A stretch of 64,000 bases of DNA from Adineta ricciae (taxonomy: Eukaryota > Rotifera > Eurotatoria > Adinetida > Adinetidae). The translations under genes were made by a program, and so were the position numbers. The notes below the pieces were generated by a model, which did no database searches, was not told the origin of the DNA, and saw nothing but the letters and a program-made list of their open reading frames with translations. The stretch covers positions 1-64,000 of the forward strand of contig CAJNOJ010000167.1 of NCBI GenBank assembly GCA_905250025.1, given 5' to 3'. Positions 58,681 to 64,000 of the stretch are shown in pieces (position 1 is the stretch's first letter; every line of letters begins with the position of its first letter).

Positions 58681-60258
58681 GTAAAAAGCTTGAAAAAGAA
58701 TCGACATCGATTGAATACTCAAGTTAAATGAAAATTTTGAATACCGAAATATAAATTAGGTTTACTTGATGATCCCTTTCATTATGTCAATGAATCACGC
58801 TCACATACGGATATCTTCACAAAGGAGAATCGTTTAGCTGCAAGAGATGCTGCCCATCGTTCTTTTGTTCTTTTGAAAAATGATAAACAAATTTTACCAT
58901 TAGCAAGATCGAATCTAACTATGACTTTAGTTGGTCCATTAGCTGATGATCATAGAAATTTACTCGGTTCGTGGAGTGCAGCTGGTGATTTTAATCAAGC
59001 AGTGAGTGTTCTCGAAGGTATTAATCAATTAATTGGAAACAATATTCAAGTTTTACATGTTAAGGGATCGAATCTTCTTGAAGATCCGGATTTACTTAAA
59101 TTATTAAATGCATACGGTGGTGACATCATCTTAGATAATCGAACAGCTACACAAATGATCGATGAGGCACTTGCCGCTGCACAAAAATCTGATGTTATTG
59201 TTGCTGTTGTTGGTGAATCGCAAGGTATGACGGGTGAAGCAGCAAGTAAAGCGGATATTGGACTACCTTTGTGTCAACAACGTTTACTTCAAGCATTATT
59301 TCAAACTGGCAAACCTATTATTATTGTAGTAATGAATGGACGACCATTGACATTAACAATTGAAAATCAATACGCAACAGCAATTTTAGAAACATGGTTT
59401 GCTGGAACGGAGGCAGGAAATGCTATCGCTGAAGTTCTTTTTGGATTTTATAATCCAGCGGGTAAATTAACAGCAACATTTCCACGTTCTGTTGGGCAAA
59501 TACCCCTTCATTATAACCACAAGAGCACAGGACGTCCGTACAATTCAAGTGATTTTCTCAATCGATTCGAAGTAAAAATATTTTGATCAATTCTTTTTTC
59601 TTATGTAAGGAAAGCTAGTACCAGATTCGTTTGAGATCTTCAGTTGAATCTAAGCATGGTTGTGTTCGGTGCAAAATAAAATTTTCTTTCGGATAATGAT
59701 ATCTTTGAAGGGTGTTATCGAAAGAAAAAAATCATCATACTCTCACCCTCAACATAAGTTCTCAAGCGAATAGGGTACTAAGTTTCCTTATGTTTTTTTT
59801 TCATTGTGTTGTGAAACAATTTTATCTTTCTTTTTTAGACTCGTTATATAGATATAACCAGTGATCCACTGTATCCGTTCGGCTATGGTCTTAGTTACAC
59901 AGCGTTTAGTTTGGGTCCATTAAATGCAGATAAAACTGAACTTCATGGTGATTCAGATCGTTTAAATATCAGTGTTGTATTGAGCAACGATGGAAAATAT
60001 GATGGAGAAGAAGTGGTACAATTATACATTGGTGATCCTGTTGCAAGTGTGACACGAGCTGTACGAGAATTGAAAGATTTCAAAAGAATTTTTCTTTCAA
60101 CTCAACAACGTGAAGAAATTTCATTTGTTGTGACAACTGAACAATTGAAATTTTTCGATGCAAATCTTAATTATGTTTGGGAAGAAGGACTTTTCAATAT
60201 TTATATTGGTCTGGATTCAGTCAATACTAAAACACTACAAATTTATTGGTATAAGTAA

Positions 60259-61356
60259 AATAAACAACATAAATATTTCTATTTTTATACGCATTAGTAA
60301 CCAATAATAAAGATTCTTTCGATTATAATCACTCTTGAGGGGTGAGGGTAAGTACAATAGTGAGAGCTCATTTTATTAGATTTCAAATTCACTGTCAACC
60401 TAACTGATTCGAACAGATGTATGCTCAGTTCTCATTCTGATTTTGTAATTTTCTAAAACAAGTTTAGCGTACACTCAAAAAAAGGAAGGAGTTTTACCGA
60501 ACCTAAAAGGTTTCCTATACTTCGACTGAACGATTTTAAGCTCAGAAAAACGAAAAATGTTCTGTGCTTGAACTGCCGAACTATTTTAAGTTCCGTAGCG
60601 TCGAGAAGGTTCGGCAATTGGTAGCAAAAACCATCCACAGGTTTTTAATGCGGTATGCGAAACCATTCGCAGTTCTGTAACATGTGTACAGAACCATCAG
60701 CGGTTTAGGAGTGTGATGCGACGTTTCGTCAATTTTCTACGAAACTATTCCTAGTTTCGCAGGCAAGTTGATGGACCAGACGATTTCACGCCGACGCATC
60801 GATGGTTCGTCAGTTTTCGGAAAGTTTAGAACATTTTAAACTAAGCTAGACTTGGCTTCGTGTGGAATGGTCGAAACCAATAACGAGTTTGTAAATTCTT
60901 AAAAAGCTCAGTACATTCAATACAAACCCCTGCGAGGTTTCGTACGTCTATCAAAGGTTCAGTATATTCAGTACTGATCCGCTCTGAGTTTCGCATAGCA
61001 TGTACGAATCTTTATAAATTCCGAAATTAACAAAAAGTTCTGCATGTCTCGTACTCAACCAATGGCATATCATTTATGTCTCAGAAGGTTGAGTATAGTA
61101 CATGCGAAACTTTTCATCATCCAATTGTGTCTTTGAAGACTCGGTTTCATGCACAAAGAACTACTCATAGCTTCGTATAAGTTCATAAAGCTAACCCACG
61201 ACTTATACTGAACGATTAGGGCTTCAGTAAGAAAAAGCAAGGTTTCGCACGCATAATACCAAGCATTTTTGCCTTAGTCAAGTTGGTATTGGTTTTGTGC
61301 GTTTTATACGGAGCAAACCAAAATACTGCCACCTTCGAAACGGTTCCGTACCTTTA
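60259..61356. repeat. Repetitive spacer, possible second CACT-type terminus
   Basis: At about 60474 the sequence CACTCAAAAAAAGGAAGG resembles in layout the CACTG-A(9) terminus of the element at 16263. The following 800 bp are full of GGTTTCG, GTTCGT and CGAAAC words at irregular spacing, as in a subterminal zone. No right terminus is seen before the 'n' at 61357. Confidence 0.4.
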
Positions 61357-61357
61357 N

Positions 61358-63741
61358 TTATTTCTCAGAAATATATTAATGCAATCTATAGTGGAAATGT
61401 TTCATTTATCTCACCTGTTGATGTTCGAACAATTATCAGTTCTTTCTGGCAATTGATACGCTCATTTTGTAATATATCGCAAAACACATGGATTGATGCT
61501 TATAATAATTTCAACGCTACTATACTGATTAGTCCAATGGCACAATCACAATTCCTGATAGAGACTCAAGTTAAAAATTCACTTAATTTTTCACTTACTA
61601 CTGCAGTAAGTAATCTAAAACGAAATTTACTTATGGCTCGTGAAATGACTTTAGCCAATGGTTTGATATCAGGTTTAGCTACAAATTATTATATTGCCTA
61701 TCCTGGTCAAGTAACTTCATCAAAAACTATGGGTATTATTGCGAATGTTTTTGAAGATGGATGTTCTTGTTCGAATGCCGACGGTTGTCTTCGACCCGCT
61801 ATCATCTCTGGATCTAACAATGAAACAATAAATTCAACAAAAGTACCAGGTATAATGTTCAGTTGTTTACCAATGGATGGTACACTTGCTTCAACATTTG
61901 AATGTTATTATGACACAGAGTGTCTATCTCTAATTCAACAATATCTATCAATCGATGACACATTACAACCATTGAATGTATCAAGCCGTTTCTTTTACAA
62001 TGTTACTATAAAAACATTGGTTGATGAATTAATGATTGAAAATTTAACAGTAAAACCTTTATTTTCTCTTTATTATACTATATGCCATCCGAATTATTGC
62101 ACTTATTCATTTTCACGTCGATTTGATATAATATATACTATTACATTAATATTTACTGCTGTCGGTGGAATTTCAGTTGCGTTACGACTCATCAGTTTAT
62201 TGATCATCAAGGTGTTACGTAAAATACGACAAAGATCAATTCGTTCTAACAATGAACAGTCGTTTGTTTGTAATCGTAAGTAAAAATAAGATTGTTTGAT
62301 CTGTGTGAAGTTTTTAAATTTTTATTTGAGCTCGAATATTAGGTATCCGACTCTGTGCATTACTCAATAAGGCTAAAGATTTACTTATTAATCTAAATCT
62401 TTTCAAAAGTTTATCTCGTGATCCTGAAGTTGTACATCGACAACGTATCATTACACGTATATTTATTGTCTGCCTTGGAACAAGTCTTATTATATTCAGT
62501 GTCTATACATTTCTCTCTATTCAAACAAAGGCCATTACAATTCCTAATCCATCAAGAACAGATTATGAATATCTATCAGAATTATATTCTGATACTCTAC
62601 AATGTTCGTGTTCACAAATTGCTATTTCATACTCTTCTTTCATGAAAATGATGCATACATTTCATCAACTTTGTTCAAGTCGACTTACTTCATCTGATTG
62701 GTATAATCGTCTATATAAATCGANTACACCGAATGACACCGTTGGATACAATCGTAATAGATTTAGTTATACATTTGCTTCTCAATATTTTCAAGCACTT
62801 GATGCATGTTGTTCATTATCGGAAAATACGATTAATAATGCGTACCGGCTATTTTCAGCGAATATGTTTATTAACAATCGTGTACTGTCGGAAAGAATTT
62901 TTTCTAAACAAATGAACGCTGCCATTGATACATTTAAAATAGCAACACGTGCGGAATTCAGTCGTATCTTCGCATTTTTTCGTAATAATACTCAAACAGG
63001 TCAATTTTCTACTCGAACAAATTCGAATATGCAATTTTCACTCACTCCGAATGCTGAAGTATTACTGACAATCGCTACTCTTCCGGTTATGTCATCAGAC
63101 TTACCGGCTGGTTATCTTTTTATTTGTTCTTGTTTGAGTCAAAGTAATAGATGTGGTGCGCAAGCATTTGTTTACGATTCATCAGCAGGACTTAGTAATA
63201 TTTATCTTACAGATCTAATTATTAGATGTCTACCAACAGAAACAGCAATTAAATCAACACTCGAATGTTGGTATGATCCTATTTGTTATGACATTGTATA
63301 TAAATCGTTTCTTATAAACGGAGTCGATTTAAACAACAGTATAGTAGTGAATGATAATGTTACAAGCCGATTCTCGATCAATGCGTCTGTTCAAATGATC
63401 GTTGATGAACTTTTACTTGAAAACTGGACTTTGAGTGCTTCGTACGATGATTTTTACAAACAATGTGCACCTACATCATGTATATATACAATTCAACAAC
63501 GTTTCGATTGGTTCTTTGTCTTCATTAATCTTTTAGGTATTTACAGTGGTCTGAGTAGAGGTCTTCGATTGATTGTTCCAATAATCATTCACTTATTCTT
63601 AATTATTATTCGATCAATTCGCGCGCGAAATCATCGTACAAAACCTTCAACATCCAATAGTCAAGAAATTCAATTTCATAACATTCCGGCCTCAAGATTA
63701 TCTTGGCTTAGCAAAATAAAACAATATCTATGTACATTGAA
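61358..63741 (+). CDS. Cysteine-rich multi-pass membrane protein with tandem modules, partial
   Basis: Partial at both sides because of 'n' at 61357 and 63742. Exon one (61358-62275) joins 62343 in frame as FVCN-RIRLCALL. Each module has an N-terminal membrane helix (IITRIFIVCLGTSLIIFSVY in module 2), a Cys-rich extracellular part (CSCSQIAISYSSFMKMMHTF, GYLFICSCL, CWYDPICY) and a second helix (FDWFFVFINLLGIYSGLSRG). Module 1 has matching parts (GCSCSNADGC, CYYDTECL, FDIIYTITLIFTAVGGISVA). N-x-S/T sites are frequent. I recall such proteins as a large expanded family of unknown function in bdelloids. The 'n' at 62724 lies in module 2. Confidence 0.6.
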
Positions 63742-63742
63742 N

Positions 63743-64000
63743 TTATTTCTCAGAAATATATTAATGCAATCTATAGTGGAAATGTTTCATTTATCTCACC
63801 TGTTGATGTTCGAACAATTATCAGTTCTTTCTGGCAATTGATACGCTCATTTTGTAATATATCACAAAACACATGGATTGATGCTTATAATAATTTCAAT
63901 GCTACTATACTGATTAGTCCAATGGCACAATCACAATTCCTGATAGAGACTCAAGTTAAAAGTTCACTTAATTTTTCACTTACCACTGCAGTAAGTAATC
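63743..64000 (+). CDS. Second copy of membrane-protein module 1, partial
   Basis: It repeats 61358-61615 with a few substitutions and runs off the window. It directly follows the 'n' at 63742. It is either the next gene of a tandem array or the other allele placed in tandem. Confidence 0.65.

Larger units (their letters stand above)
52006..60258 (+). pseudogene. Glycoside hydrolase family 3 beta-glucosidase-like gene, broken by a 5.4-kb gap
   Basis: The 5' part (52006-53334) has a signal peptide (MKIILFVLVLLQISISSA), an extra beta-rich N-terminal domain of about 150 residues, then the GH3 barrel: MTLGEKIGQLNLEG, PFMFGLDVIHGY, FSPMVDIAHDPRWGR, CFKHFGLYG, and the nucleophile region GFVVTDAGS. 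It stops at LGDLQE before GTAAGT. The 3' part resumes at about 58743 with KYKLGLLDDPF, then HRSFVLLKNDKQILPLA, GRPLTLTIE, an intron (59572-59838) and DITSDPLYPFGYGLSYT to the stop at 60258. About 50 residues between the parts are missing, and the codons just before 58743 contain stops. In animals such genes suggest horizontal transfer; the family hydrolyses beta-linked glucosides. I judge it non-functional here. Confidence 0.8.

Overview
The window looks like a transposon-rich stretch of an AT-rich animal nuclear genome, most probably a bdelloid rotifer (Adineta or Rotaria type). The grounds are very short spliceosomal introns (about 50 bp), an apple/PAN plus NHL-repeat secreted protein, tandem modules of a cysteine-rich membrane protein that I associate with bdelloid expansions, a bacterial/fungal-type GH3 beta-glucosidase carrying introns, and a TGTGGG-like interstitial repeat. 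The species call is an inference. There is no rRNA, no CRISPR array and no operon structure.

Layout. 1-15.3 kb: an RPA1-like gene on the minus strand (1.7-2.7 kb) lies head to head with a Helitron (copy 1, 3.5-15.3 kb). That Helitron is split by an almost intact Ty3/gypsy retrotransposon (4489-9536) with a GTGT target duplication. 16.3-19.5 kb: two near-identical 1.5 kb left ends of a CACTA-like transposon (CACTG terminus, 51-bp subterminal repeats, first exon of a SAM-domain gene). 20.3-21.9 kb: a nucleotidyltransferase-like gene. 22.7-29.5 kb: Helitron copy 2. 31-40.7 kb: the body and right end of the CACTA-like transposon. 40.8-41.4 kb: two tRNA-Pro genes. 42-44.5 kb: a TPR-like gene fragment and three MITEs. 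44.9-46.8 kb: an NHL-repeat gene. 47-52 kb: mostly empty, with one receptor pseudogene. 52-60.3 kb: a GH3 gene broken by about 5.4 kb that carries a MITE, two His-Me-finger endonuclease-like genes and a sulfate-transporter pseudogene. 61.3-64 kb: tandem cysteine-rich membrane-protein modules.

Two mobile systems stand out. (1) The Helitron protein runs zinc domain - HUH Rep - Pif1-type helicase - Josephin deubiquitinase domain, over about ten short introns, and both copies keep the Josephin domain. (2) The CACTA-like element has a SAM-domain gene whose first intron (3.8 kb) contains a whole C2H2/DDE-type transposase gene on the same strand, resembling maize En/Spm. SAM exon 1 joined to the exon at 34962 restores a SAM core in frame.

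Caution on assembly. Nine single 'n' characters (4688, 17784, 19476, 25029, 30952, 38858, 61357, 62724, 63742) mark joins, and most sit at the edge of a duplicated segment. Long-range order, copy number and some breaks are therefore uncertain.
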